A stretch of DNA of 40,803 nt, taken from contig PWLA01000244.1 in NCBI GenBank assembly GCA_003559555.1, forward strand, positions 1-40,803, in the 5' to 3' direction. Position 1 is the first letter of the stretch. Every line of letters begins with the position of its first letter. The notes under the pieces were generated by a model. The model searched no databases and was not told the DNA's origin. It saw only the letters and a program-made list of their open reading frames with translations. This DNA comes from Gemmatimonadota bacterium (GTDB lineage Bacteria; Gemmatimonadota; Gemmatimonadetes; Longimicrobiales; Gaopeijiaceae). Below, in pieces: positions 25,984 through 33,178 of the stretch. The translations under genes were made by a program, and so were the position numbers.

Positions 25984-26808
25984 TCAGTTGGATTGGGACG
26001 CTGCAGTCGCCTTGTCAGCATCCGCCGGGTCGCTGGCCCCTCGGGAATAGGAGGTCCGGCGCACTGCGTTCAGAAAGTCCTTCTCGATCTCGCCGTCTCG
26101 CAGGTGGACCTGCCGCTTCGCGTACTCGGCGATCTCGGTCTCGTGAGTGACCAGCACGATGGTCTGTCCCTGGTCGTTCAGCTTCACGAAGACGTCCATG
26201 ATCTCCTCGCCGGTGTGGGAGTCCAGGTTTCCCGTGGGCTCGTCGGCCAGGAGCAGCGCCGGGTTGTTGACCAGCGCCCGTGCCACCGCCACCCGCTGGC
26301 GCTGACCTCCGGAGAGCTCCGGCGGCTTGTGATCCATCCGGTCCCCCAGGCCCACGGTGGTCAACATCGCCCGGGCCCGCTCTCGCCGATCCGAGCTGGA
26401 GGTGCCGGCGTAGATGAGGGGCAGCTCCACGTTGTGGAGCGCGGAGGCCCTGGGGAGGAGGTTGAAGGTCTGGAAGACGAAGCCGATATCCCGGTTCCGG
26501 ATGCCGGCCAGCTGGGCCTCGCTAAGCTGACTCACATTCTGGCCATTCAGCCAATAATCGCCGGCGGTGGGGGTATCCAGGCAGCCGATGAGGTTCATGA
26601 AGGTGGACTTTCCCGATCCGGAGGGCCCCATGATGGCCACGAACTCGCCCTCCCGGATGAGGAGGTCCACTCCCCGAAGCGCACGCACCGTCTCGGACCC
26701 AAGCGTATAATGCTTCGTCAGGCCCTCGGCCCGGATCACCTCCCTCTGGCCTTTCGGCGCTTCGGATCTGGTGCCCAGACTCCGCTTCTGTGCCGTCTGC
26801 TGGGTCAT
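25984..26808 (-). CDS. MacB/LolD-type ABC transporter ATPase
   Basis: About 274 residues. It has Walker A in [19 protein letters not shown]-loop [10 protein letters not shown], signature [15 protein letters not shown], Walker [13 protein letters not shown] and switch His in [10 protein letters not shown]. The [15 protein letters not shown] and [12 protein letters not shown] elements are typical of the MacB/LolD/FtsE group. It has a C-terminal extension of about 30 polar residues past the usual end. The start is chosen at 26808 (GAGGG upstream); an ATG at 26847 in frame is an alternative. It powers the permease encoded two genes downstream. Confidence 0.9.
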   Translation of the reverse strand: MTQQTAQKRSLGTRSEAPKGQREVIRAEGLTKHYTLGSETVRALRGVDLLIREGEFVAIMGPSGSGKSTFMNLIGCLDTPTAGDYWLNGQNVSQLSEAQLAGIRNRDIGFVFQTFNLLPRASALHNVELPLIYAGTSSSDRRERARAMLTTVGLGDRMDHKPPELSGGQRQRVAVARALVNNPALLLADEPTGNLDSHTGEEIMDVFVKLNDQGQTIVLVTHETEIAEYAKRQVHLRDGEIEKDFLNAVRRTSYSRGASDPADADKATAASQSN

Positions 26809-26888
26809 CTGTTTGCCGCCCTCTGGCCCCGAGGGGCCGGGTTTCATCGTGACTGGGTTCTGGCTCGGGCTCCGGCCGATTCCTACGA

Positions 26889-27296
26889 CTACTCCCTGTG
26901 GTCCCTCGCACTCAGAAGCGAGTCGTAGAGCGCCTCCTGCTCGTCCGTCAGCAGGGCCTTTATGGACTCGCGGGTCGTCTCCACGATCTCCCAGTAGCGA
27001 GGCCGGTAGTCCCGCTGCAGCTCCGACATGCGTTCCTGATAGTACGCCAGGACCGAGTCGACCTGGACCTGCTGGTCGTACGTCAGGTCCACTCGGTCGA
27101 TGATCCATCCCCCGGAAGTGTTAGATCCCTCGTCGGAGTCTGTGTCCCCATCGTCCACTTCGCCCGCCACAGCCTGCATGCTCTCCAGGGCCTCCGAGAA
27201 GGGACGGTCCAGGGCCAGACCCACCGTCACGCCGGCGACGAAGACCAGGATGAGCACGCCGGCGGCGACCAATCTGACACGGAGGGTCTCACTCAT
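26889..27296 (-). CDS. Spy/CpxP-like periplasmic membrane-anchored protein
   Basis: 135 residues. One N-terminal span ([20 protein letters not shown]) precedes an acidic linker ([12 protein letters not shown]). A helical domain follows with the LTxxQ-type motif [16 protein letters not shown] and a second half [15 protein letters not shown], as in Spy, CpxP and CnrX-type envelope stress proteins. The helices are rich in charged residues ([17 protein letters not shown]). The ATG at 27296 has GGAGGAGCG just upstream. Its place between an anti-sigma candidate and the efflux genes suggests a sensor or chaperone that regulates the sigma factor; this is inferred. Confidence 0.72.
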   Translation of the reverse strand: MSETLRVRLVAAGVLILVFVAGVTVGLALDRPFSEALESMQAVAGEVDDGDTDSDEGSNTSGGWIIDRVDLTYDQQVQVDSVLAYYQERMSELQRDYRPRYWEIVETTRESIKALLTDEQEALYDSLLSARDHRE

Positions 27297-27370
27297 ACGC
27301 TCCTCCAGCGGCGGGGATCTCCTGTCGGTGGATCATTGTGCACTGCTGCTCAGTGGCCATGTGGGGCATG

Positions 27371-27775
27371 TCAATATCCTTCGACGGCAAAGAGAACGGC
27401 GTCCCGGTCGAGCACGTCGTCGGAGGCGAGAAAGTCCGGCAGCCCCTCCTGATCCCCGTCCACTGGGAAAGTCAGCTCGTCGAGCAGCACCGGCGAGTCG
27501 TTGATCGGAGCTGGTTCCGGCTGGCTCAGAAAGAGCACGGCGCCCAGCACGGCGGCAGCCACCGTGCCCGGCACGAGGAGGCGGCTCCACGACTCCATCA
27601 CGTGGGCGAGCGTGACCCGGGCCGCTCGGTCGCGACGCAGCAACTCGGGAAGAGCCTGGGCCATGACTCGCTCCTGGAATCGGCTCCAGTACCAGACATC
27701 CTCCCGGCCTGGATCCAGTTCGTCGAGCCCCGGCGGACTCCCGGGAATCCCGCTCTGTTCGATTTCGTCACTCAT
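27371..27775 (-). CDS. Membrane-anchored anti-sigma factor candidate
   Basis: 134 residues, not assignable to a named domain. The cytosolic part of ~75 residues (DVWYWSRFQERVMAQALPEL) has no zinc motif. One membrane span lies at about 78-95 (LVPGTVAAAVLGAVLFL), then an acidic periplasmic tail (PVLLDELTFPVDGDQEG). Its ATG overlaps the sigma stop codon by four bases (ATGA), and the topology matches anti-sigma factors. The pairing is inferred from position and topology, not from sequence similarity. Confidence 0.62.
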   Translation of the reverse strand: MSDEIEQSGIPGSPPGLDELDPGREDVWYWSRFQERVMAQALPELLRRDRAARVTLAHVMESWSRLLVPGTVAAAVLGAVLFLSQPEPAPINDSPVLLDELTFPVDGDQEGLPDFLASDDVLDRDAVLFAVEGY

Positions 27776-28347
27776 CCGGTCCGTTCCTTGTCCTCCGCCC
27801 ACGGCTGGGCGGAAAGCTGTTCACGAAGCTGCTTTCTGGCGTAGTGCAGATGCGACCGGACCGTGCCTGATGGCATGTCCAGCCGCTCGGCGATCTCCCT
27901 GTGCTTCCATCCCTCGAGATCGTGTAGCAGGACGATCTCACGCTGCACCTGGCTGAGCACCTCGAGGGCGTCGCGCAGACGGGCCCTGAGGTCGGTCCGC
28001 TCCGACACCTTCTCCGGACCGGGCTCACGGCTGGGAATGGTGATGGGGATCGGTTCGCTCGAACGGATCCGCTCCCGCCGCAACAGGTTTCGACTCCGAT
28101 TTCGCACGATGGTCAGGAACCAACCGGCGAACTTCTCCGGGTTTCGGCACTCCTCGATTCGGGCCAGGGCCGCGATGAAGGCTTCCTGCGCGGCGTCCTC
28201 GGCATCCTCGTGGCGCCGAGTGACGGAGAGGGCCACCGCGTAGGCGGCCCGTCGGTATCGGAAAACCAGTTGCCCGAAGGCCGCCGAGTCTCCCTCGGAG
28301 GACCGCCGCACCAGCTCCGCATCGCCGAGCGCTGTCAGTTCATCCAT
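27772..28347 (-). CDS. ECF RNA polymerase sigma factor (operon head of efflux genes)
   Basis: 191 residues. Region 2 includes DSAAFGQLVFRYRRAAYAVAL, EDAEDAAQEAFIAALARIEE and FAGWFLTIVRNRSRNLLRRE; region 4 includes LHDLEGWKHREIAERLDMPS and GTVRSHLHYARKQLREQL. The ATG at 28347 (MDELTALGDAELV) was chosen over the 28521 start because the extra residues are not sigma-like. A 15-base palindrome lies at 28387-28401 in its upstream region. It heads a six-gene minus-strand set ending at 23223; gaps are small (18-80 bases), consistent with one transcript. Confidence 0.88.
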   Translation of the reverse strand: MDELTALGDAELVRRSSEGDSAAFGQLVFRYRRAAYAVALSVTRRHEDAEDAAQEAFIAALARIEECRNPEKFAGWFLTIVRNRSRNLLRRERIRSSEPIPITIPSREPGPEKVSERTDLRARLRDALEVLSQVQREIVLLHDLEGWKHREIAERLDMPSGTVRSHLHYARKQLREQLSAQPWAEDKERTG

Positions 28348-28386
28348 TGAGACACCGGACGCCTGAGACCTGTTGAGTATGGACGA

Positions 28387-28401
28387 GGTGGAACCTCCAC
28401 C
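28387..28401. promoter_or_regulatory. Inverted repeat upstream of ECF sigma operon
   Basis: GGTGGA-ACC-TCCACC is a perfect six-base-arm inverted repeat, 40-54 bases upstream of the ECF start codon at 28347. Its position fits an operator or promoter-proximal site. No sigma consensus is assigned with confidence. Confidence 0.4.
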
Positions 28402-28507
28402 CTTCTCCACTCCGTACGTGTCACACAATCGAAAGTATTCAGAGCCATCCCTGCGAGGCCACCCCGGGAGACGAGGCCCGTCCCTTCGAGGCGATGGAGG
28501 ATAACCA

Positions 28508-28588
28508 ATGAACGAGCCCATCCACCGGCCGACTCCGATGATACACGGATGCGCTGTGAGAGTGGCCGCCGGACAGGGGGGCGGGTAG
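28508..28588 (+). CDS. Possible 26-residue small protein with strong ribosome site
   Basis: ATG at 28508 is preceded by GGAGG (28496-28500) with a seven-base spacer, the best ribosome-binding site in the area. The product starts MNEPIHRPTPMIHG and ends AGQGGG. It is divergent from the ECF sigma gene 160 bases away. No similarity is recognised; it may be a leader peptide, a small protein or chance. Confidence 0.3.
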   Translation: MNEPIHRPTPMIHGCAVRVAAGQGGG

Positions 28589-29256
28589 AGGCGTGTGGAG
28601 AGCCTGGGGAAGGCGCTGGGAGACCCGGAGGAGGGCGCAGACAGTTCTATGTGGGAAGCGGTGGGCCGTTAACGGCAAGCCCGGCCGGGGAGGGTTGGCC
28701 CGGACGCTCGGATCCGACCCTCAGACGAGTCCGATCAGGACGCCACCTTCCAACGACCGAACGGAAGGGTCGGGGCGGCAGGGATTCGTTCGCCGTAGAC
28801 GAACGCCCGTACCCGAGGATGCTGGCTCGAGAGCCGGGAGCCCACTCCGCCGTCGGCGATCACGATCCCGGGGGCATCGCCAGTACCGGCCCGGGCCTTT
28901 TGCCCATTGGTGGGAGTCTGGGGAGCACCGGATGGCCCGATCCCGGGGTCCGCCCGCCAGAGGTCCTTGCGAATCTTCATCTTCGGCCTGCCCGTCGTTC
29001 AGAGGGAAGAGCGACGCTGGGGTCGCCAAACCACATTCACATTTCATGGTCGATGGCGTCGCCACCGTGCATCCCTGGAGGGCAAGGTGCGTGCCGAATG
29101 CGGACACACACATAAACCACTGTGGCACAACATGATAGGCAAACACGTGGAGGCCAGCTCGCCGGCGGTCCGTGTGGAAACGACACGGGTAGGCGTGTCA
29201 GATGAACACAGGCTGGGTCTGCCCGGTCCCGAAACCGAGAAGTGGGACGGCGAGCG
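28589..29256. other. Gene-poor stretch
   Basis: About 670 bases with no convincing gene. Open frames on both strands are short, mutually overlapping and show no family resemblance; one weak candidate (28735-28980, minus) is listed separately. A moderately AT-rich patch near 29100-29150 (ACACACATAAACCACTGTGG) contains the odd palindrome CCACTGTGG at 29117-29125 and could hold a promoter. Confidence 0.45.
28735..28980 (-). CDS. Weak hypothetical small ORF
   Basis: 81 codons from an ATG with a modest AGG upstream. Third positions are G/C-rich as in neighbouring genes (RADPGIGPSGAPQTP, VYGERIPAAPTLPFGRW). No domain, signal or membrane segment is recognised. It could be a real small gene, a remnant, or a chance frame in GC-rich DNA. 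Confidence 0.22.
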   Translation of the reverse strand: MKIRKDLWRADPGIGPSGAPQTPTNGQKARAGTGDAPGIVIADGGVGSRLSSQHPRVRAFVYGERIPAAPTLPFGRWKVAS

Positions 29257-29697
29257 TCAACGTCCCGGCCTGGGGGGTCTCTTCCCGCTGCTTCCCTGCC
29301 GGCCTGCCCGGCCACCGGAGGACCCTCCCTTCCCCGATGGATCCACCTCCCGGAAGGGCCGGGAGCGGCCGAGAAGCTCGGAAAGCTGAACGGGGGACAG
29401 TTCTTCCAGAGAGCGGGCCGCCGTCCACGCTTCGCGCCGGATCTCATCTTCCGAATCGGCGGCCCGTCGAAAGAGGACCAGCAGGAGAAGCGCTCCCGAA
29501 TCCGGTGCCGTTCCGCTGCGGGTTCGTCCCCCGCTGAGCGCAACCCAGCTCTCCCCTTCCACCTCGAACTCGATACTCAGGTCGGGTGCGGCGGAGGGCT
29601 CCAGGTCCTCCTCGTCGACTCGCCCGGACACCCCGGGCATGAGATCGCGAACGGGCGTGGGTGCAGAAGGAGTTGGTTTGGGATCTGGATCAGTCAT
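29257..29697 (-). CDS. Conserved-looking hypothetical protein
   Basis: 146 residues with no named domain. The central part EFEVEGESWVALSGGRTRSG looks like a short beta meander, followed by ALLLLVLFRRAADSEDEIRR and the helical REAWTAARSLEELSPVQLSELLGRSRPF. The ends are Pro- and Gly-rich and probably disordered. A cytosolic location is likely, with no signal or span. The ATG at 29697 gives a protein start without the extra upstream residues of the open frame, but the ribosome site is weak. It is probably monocistronic. Confidence 0.55.
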   Translation of the reverse strand: MTDPDPKPTPSAPTPVRDLMPGVSGRVDEEDLEPSAAPDLSIEFEVEGESWVALSGGRTRSGTAPDSGALLLLVLFRRAADSEDEIRREAWTAARSLEELSPVQLSELLGRSRPFREVDPSGKGGSSGGRAGRQGSSGKRPPRPGR

Positions 29698-29861
29698 GGC
29701 CTGGCGATGGGGTGAGGTGAGGTCCGGAAGGGTTGATGCGAAAAGGACGGCGCCGGCCGAGGGTGCGACCCCGCAATTCATTCGGGCGTTCCCCGGGACG
29801 TGTCCGAGTACTGGGATGCGGGCGCGCCGAATGCCATGCGCCTCGCAGCCCCAGCCACATC

Positions 29862-29981
29862 AGAAGGCCGTTGAAGAAGTAAAGGGTCCGCCGTTGGGAG
29901 CGCCAGGGAGCCGGCGGAGAGCCGGCGGGCACCCGCCGAAGACGGGTTGCGGCGGACCTTGTACTTCTTCAACGGCCTCTT
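29862..29981. mobile_element. MITE-like / REP-like hairpin element with 32-bp inverted ends
   Basis: The left end at 29862-29893 (AGAAGGCCGTTGAAGAAGTA...) and the reverse complement of the right end at 29950-29981 match at 28 of 32 positions. The interior of about 56 bases holds a direct repeat GAGCCGGCGG (twice) and a GGCGGG-CA-CCCGCC hairpin. It encodes no transposase and lies in the 290 bases between the hypothetical gene at 29257-29697 and the PTPS gene, six bases from the latter's stop codon. It may also act as a transcription terminator. No clear target-site duplication was seen. Confidence 0.6.
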
Positions 29982-29987
29982 GGAGTG

Positions 29988-30398
29988 TCAGCCGTCCACC
30001 TGTCCGGCCAGTGCTCCGCTCTCCCACAGACGGATTCGCCGAAGGCGGGCCTCTCCCGGGACCCGGGGACCGATCCGCTCCCAGAACCATCGGGCCAGGG
30101 CCTCGGTGGAAGGCTGCATGTCGCCTTCCCGGACCTCGGGGATGGTTTCATTCAGGTTGCCCCCGTCCAGGGGACCTACGAGAACGGCGAGCACCGCATC
30201 CAGCTCCGGGAGGTCCACCACGAAACTGGTTTCGGGGTCCGGCTCGCCTTCCACCGTCACCTCGAGCTGATACTCGTGCTCATGCGGGTGAACCTGATCT
30301 CCGAATCGGGCCTCGTTCCAAGCCCTTGACCGGTCCGCACGTCCGTATTGGTGAGTCGCGGTGAAGTTCACGATTCGCATGAGCGATGCTTTTGGCAT
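29988..30398 (-). CDS. 6-pyruvoyl-tetrahydropterin synthase / QueD-like protein with altered active site
   Basis: 136 residues of the T-fold PTPS family, which makes 6-carboxy-tetrahydropterin for queuosine (QueD) or tetrahydropterins. The three zinc ligands are seen: His16 in FTATHQYGR, and His39 and His41 in HPHEHEYQLEV. The segment VVDLPELDAVLAVL and the conserved PSTEALARWFWERI Glu are present. Oddities: the catalytic Cys of CxxxHGH is Gln35, and the His of LDHxxLNE is Gly79 (LDGGNLNE), although Asp78 remains. Normal synthase chemistry is thus unlikely. The start at 30398 (MPKASLMRIVNF) is uncertain against 30380. It is divergent from the acyl-CoA synthetase gene by 103 bases. Confidence 0.75.
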   Translation of the reverse strand: MPKASLMRIVNFTATHQYGRADRSRAWNEARFGDQVHPHEHEYQLEVTVEGEPDPETSFVVDLPELDAVLAVLVGPLDGGNLNETIPEVREGDMQPSTEALARWFWERIGPRVPGEARLRRIRLWESGALAGQVDG

Positions 30399-30501
30399 GG
30401 CCGGCAATGGCTCCCGTTCTACACAGTCGATACCGTGGACCCCACGGGGGTTGGAGGTTACTCTTTGCCACGATAACGGTTCCCAGAAACGCCATGGTTC
30501 A

Positions 30502-32619
30502 ATGACTCCCTCCCTCGGCTCCTTCTTCGCTCCCGATTCCATTGCCGTCATCGGCGCCAGCCGCCGGCCCGGCACGGTGGGCTACCAGATCGTGGACAAC
30601 CTGGTCACGCACGGCTTTCAGGGAGCGGTCTACCCGGTGAATCCCAAGGCCCGGTCGGTCCACTCCCTTCCGGCCTGGCGCTCGGTCCGGGACATCCCGG
30701 AGCCCGTGGACCTGGCCATCGTGGTGGTACCCAAGGAACTGGTTCTGGATGTCGTGGAGGAGTGTGGGGCGAAGGGCGTGTCGGCGGTGGTGGTGATTTC
30801 GGCGGGATTCCGGGAGGTGGGCGAGGAGGGAGCCCTCCGCGAAGCACGGCTCATGGACCGGATCCGGGCCCACGGGATGCGCCTGGTGGGTCCCAACTGC
30901 ATGGGGGTCCTGAACACCGATCCCGACGTCCAGATGAACGCCACCTTCGCCCCCACGATGCCTCCATCGGGCCCGGTGAGCTTCCTTTCGCAGTCGGGTG
31001 CCCTCGGCGTGACGATCCTGGACTACGCCGCAGAATACGGAATCGGAATCCGAAACTTCGTCTCGGTGGGCAACAAACCCGACGTGTCCGGCAACGACCT
31101 CTTGGAGTACTGGGAGACGGACCCGGAGACCCGAGTGGTCCTCATGTACCTGGAGACCTTCGGAAACCCTCGGAAGTTCACGCGGATCGCCCGGCGGGTG
31201 GCCCGCAAGAAGCCCATCGTAGTAGTGAAGTCCGGCCGTAGCGTCGCCGGCGCCCGGGCGGCATCCTCCCATACCGGCTCCCTGGCCGGCAAGGACGCTG
31301 CCGTGGATGCCCTCCTGGCCCAGTGCGGCGTCATGCGGGCAGACACGGTGGAAGAGCTCTTTGATCTGGCCATGGCCTTCGGCACCCTTCCCGTTCCCCG
31401 GGGGAATCGAGTGGCCATCGTCACCAACGCAGGCGGCCCCGGCATCATCATCGCCGACGCCTGCGAGTCCGAGGGGCTGGAGGTGGCCCGGTTCTCCCCT
31501 GCAACCCTGGCAGAGCTCGAGAGCCTCTTCCCTGAAGAAGCCTCGGTACAGAACCCGGTGGACATGATCGCCACCGCCACGGCGGAAAGCTACCGGACGG
31601 CGCTGGCCGTGGTGCTGAAGGACCCCGGCGTAGACGCCGCCATCGCCGCATTCGTGCCTCCCCTCGGGGTTCGGCAGGAGGACGTGGCCCACGCCATTGT
31701 TGACGCGGCCCAGCGACATCCCGACACGCCCGTTCTGGCGGTTCTCATGGGCAGGGAGGGCCTCCCCCAGGGTCGCCAGGAACTCCGCTCCGCCGGGGTG
31801 CCCGCGTACATCTTCCCCGAGTCTGCCGCCCGGGCCCTGATGGCGCTCTACGCATACGGCCGGTGGTTGGAGCGACCTGTGCAGGCTCCGGCCACCTTCC
31901 CCGCCGAAACGGAGACTGTCGCGGCCCTCCTGACGGGCGCCGAGGAGGCGGGCCGGGACCGCCTGTTCGAGGATGAGGCCTACCGGGTTCTGGAGGCCTA
32001 CGGGATTCCCGTGATACCTCACCGGCTGGTCCGATCGGCCGAGGAAGCGGTGGCCGCCGGGACTGAACTCGGCTTTCCGGTGGTGCTCAAGGTGGTTTCA
32101 CCCCACATTGTGCACAAGACGGAAGCTGGAGGCGTCCGGCTCGACCTGAAGGACGAGAGTCAGGTCCGGGAAGAGTATGCGCAACTCATGGCCGATGTGA
32201 CGGCCTACGACCCCGACGCTGAGATCCGGGGCGTCCTGGTGGCCCCCTTCCGAAAGGAGGGGCGGGAGCTCATCCTGGGGATGAGCACCGATCCCTCCTT
32301 CGGGCCGGTGATCATGTTCGGGATGGGAGGGATCTACGTGGAGACGTTTCAGGATGTGGCCTTCCGGCTCCCACCTGTCACCGAACAGGAGGCAGGGGAG
32401 TTGATCCGATCCATCCGGAGCTTTCCCCTCCTGGAAGGCGTCAGGGGAGAAGCGGGCATCCGAATGGAGGCCGTGGTCGACGCCATCCAGAGACTCTCAC
32501 AACTGGTGCACGACCACCCCCGAATCCGGGAGCTCGATGTGAACCCGTTCCTGGCCACACCCGAGGGAGCCATGGCCCTGGACGTCCGAATCAAGCTGGT
32601 GTCCGACTCCGAGCCGTGA
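30502..32619 (+). CDS. Acetate-CoA ligase (ADP-forming) / NDP-forming acyl-CoA synthetase
   Basis: 705 residues; it interconverts acyl-CoA plus ADP and phosphate with carboxylate, ATP and CoA. The CoA-binding domain is at 5-120 (SIAVIGASRRPGTVGYQI, VYPVNPKARSVHSLPAW). Succinyl-CoA-ligase-like domains lie at about 145-440, with GPVSFLSQSGALGVTIL and the phospho-His in AASSHTGSLAGKDAAVDALL. The C-terminal ATP-grasp part, about 480-705, has LKVVSPHIVHKTEAGGVRLD and MFGMGGIYVETFQDVAFRLP. This is the fused alpha-beta arrangement. The ATG at 30502 is chosen by alignment with the family start; the ribosome site is weak, and the frame is open to 30361. Substrate specificity (acetate, propionate, branched acids) is not readable. 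Confidence 0.9.
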   Translation: MTPSLGSFFAPDSIAVIGASRRPGTVGYQIVDNLVTHGFQGAVYPVNPKARSVHSLPAWRSVRDIPEPVDLAIVVVPKELVLDVVEECGAKGVSAVVVISAGFREVGEEGALREARLMDRIRAHGMRLVGPNCMGVLNTDPDVQMNATFAPTMPPSGPVSFLSQSGALGVTILDYAAEYGIGIRNFVSVGNKPDVSGNDLLEYWETDPETRVVLMYLETFGNPRKFTRIARRVARKKPIVVVKSGRSVAGARAASSHTGSLAGKDAAVDALLAQCGVMRADTVEELFDLAMAFGTLPVPRGNRVAIVTNAGGPGIIIADACESEGLEVARFSPATLAELESLFPEEASVQNPVDMIATATAESYRTALAVVLKDPGVDAAIAAFVPPLGVRQEDVAHAIVDAAQRHPDTPVLAVLMGREGLPQGRQELRSAGVPAYIFPESAARALMALYAYGRWLERPVQAPATFPAETETVAALLTGAEEAGRDRLFEDEAYRVLEAYGIPVIPHRLVRSAEEAVAAGTELGFPVVLKVVSPHIVHKTEAGGVRLDLKDESQVREEYAQLMADVTAYDPDAEIRGVLVAPFRKEGRELILGMSTDPSFGPVIMFGMGGIYVETFQDVAFRLPPVTEQEAGELIRSIRSFPLLEGVRGEAGIRMEAVVDAIQRLSQLVHDHPRIRELDVNPFLATPEGAMALDVRIKLVSDSEP

Positions 32620-32685
32620 CTCAGGTGTCTGGAGTACGGCAGGAACCCGGAACACCGACACGGGCCCCCACATGAGGAGAGAAGC

Positions 32686-33174
32686 GTGACGGATCATCTC
32701 GAGGGAGTGGATCTGGAGCCGAATCCCAAGGACGCCCAGCGGGACCACTATGTGCGTATTCTGGAGTTCTATCAGCACGTTCGTGATCTCCTCCTCCAGT
32801 TGCGAGCCGACGTGGACACTCTCTCGACGCCCAGTTCCACCACCACCCGGAGCGACCGTCCCGAGGGCGTGGCCCTCCTGACCCGCCTCACCTCGGCACT
32901 GGACGAGGTACTGGAGACCGCCCGAACGGGGGAGGGCCAGATCCACCGCGAGCTCACCCGGATTCTGGAAGATGGCACGGGCAGCGAGGACGACCTCCCA
33001 CCGGGACTGGCCCGGTTCGTGGCGGACCGGGCGTCATCTCCAGGCTTCGAGTACGACGTGGATCACGATCCCATCCGCGGCCGGGTCCTGCGCTGGACCG
33101 AACGGACCGAAGAGGGATGGGTGCGGGGAAGCGGCCTCCTTTACGAAAACCCCCACGCCTGGATCGAGGAGTAG
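32686..33174 (+). CDS. Hypothetical protein co-transcribed with histidine kinase
   Basis: 162 residues with no recognised domain. A GTG start with a strong GAGGAGAG site. The N-terminal half is helical (YVRILEFYQHVRDLLLQLRA, LLTRLTSALDEVLETARTGE), then an acidic linker (GSEDDLPPG). A compact beta-rich C-terminal part follows (FEYDVDHDPIRGRVLRW, WVRGSGLLYENPHAWIEE). No signal or membrane segment, so cytosolic. The kinase gene begins four bases after its stop, and the two are almost certainly translated from one message; a regulator or partner role is inferred from this only. Confidence 0.65.
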   Translation: MTDHLEGVDLEPNPKDAQRDHYVRILEFYQHVRDLLLQLRADVDTLSTPSSTTTRSDRPEGVALLTRLTSALDEVLETARTGEGQIHRELTRILEDGTGSEDDLPPGLARFVADRASSPGFEYDVDHDPIRGRVLRWTERTEEGWVRGSGLLYENPHAWIEE

Positions 33175-33178
33175 ACCC

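Noticed and set aside
28549-29115. 188-codon plus-strand frame in the gene-poor stretch
   Set aside because: Gly- and Arg-rich composition, no ribosome site, no domain, overlapping rival frames on both strands.
29862-29981. Simple intrinsic terminator only
   Set aside because: Arms of 32 bases, internal repeats and lack of a U-run fit a MITE-like element better, though it may also stop transcription.
30499-32022. 507-codon minus-strand frame opposite the acyl-CoA synthetase
   Set aside because: Antisense shadow: the plus frame carries all family motifs.
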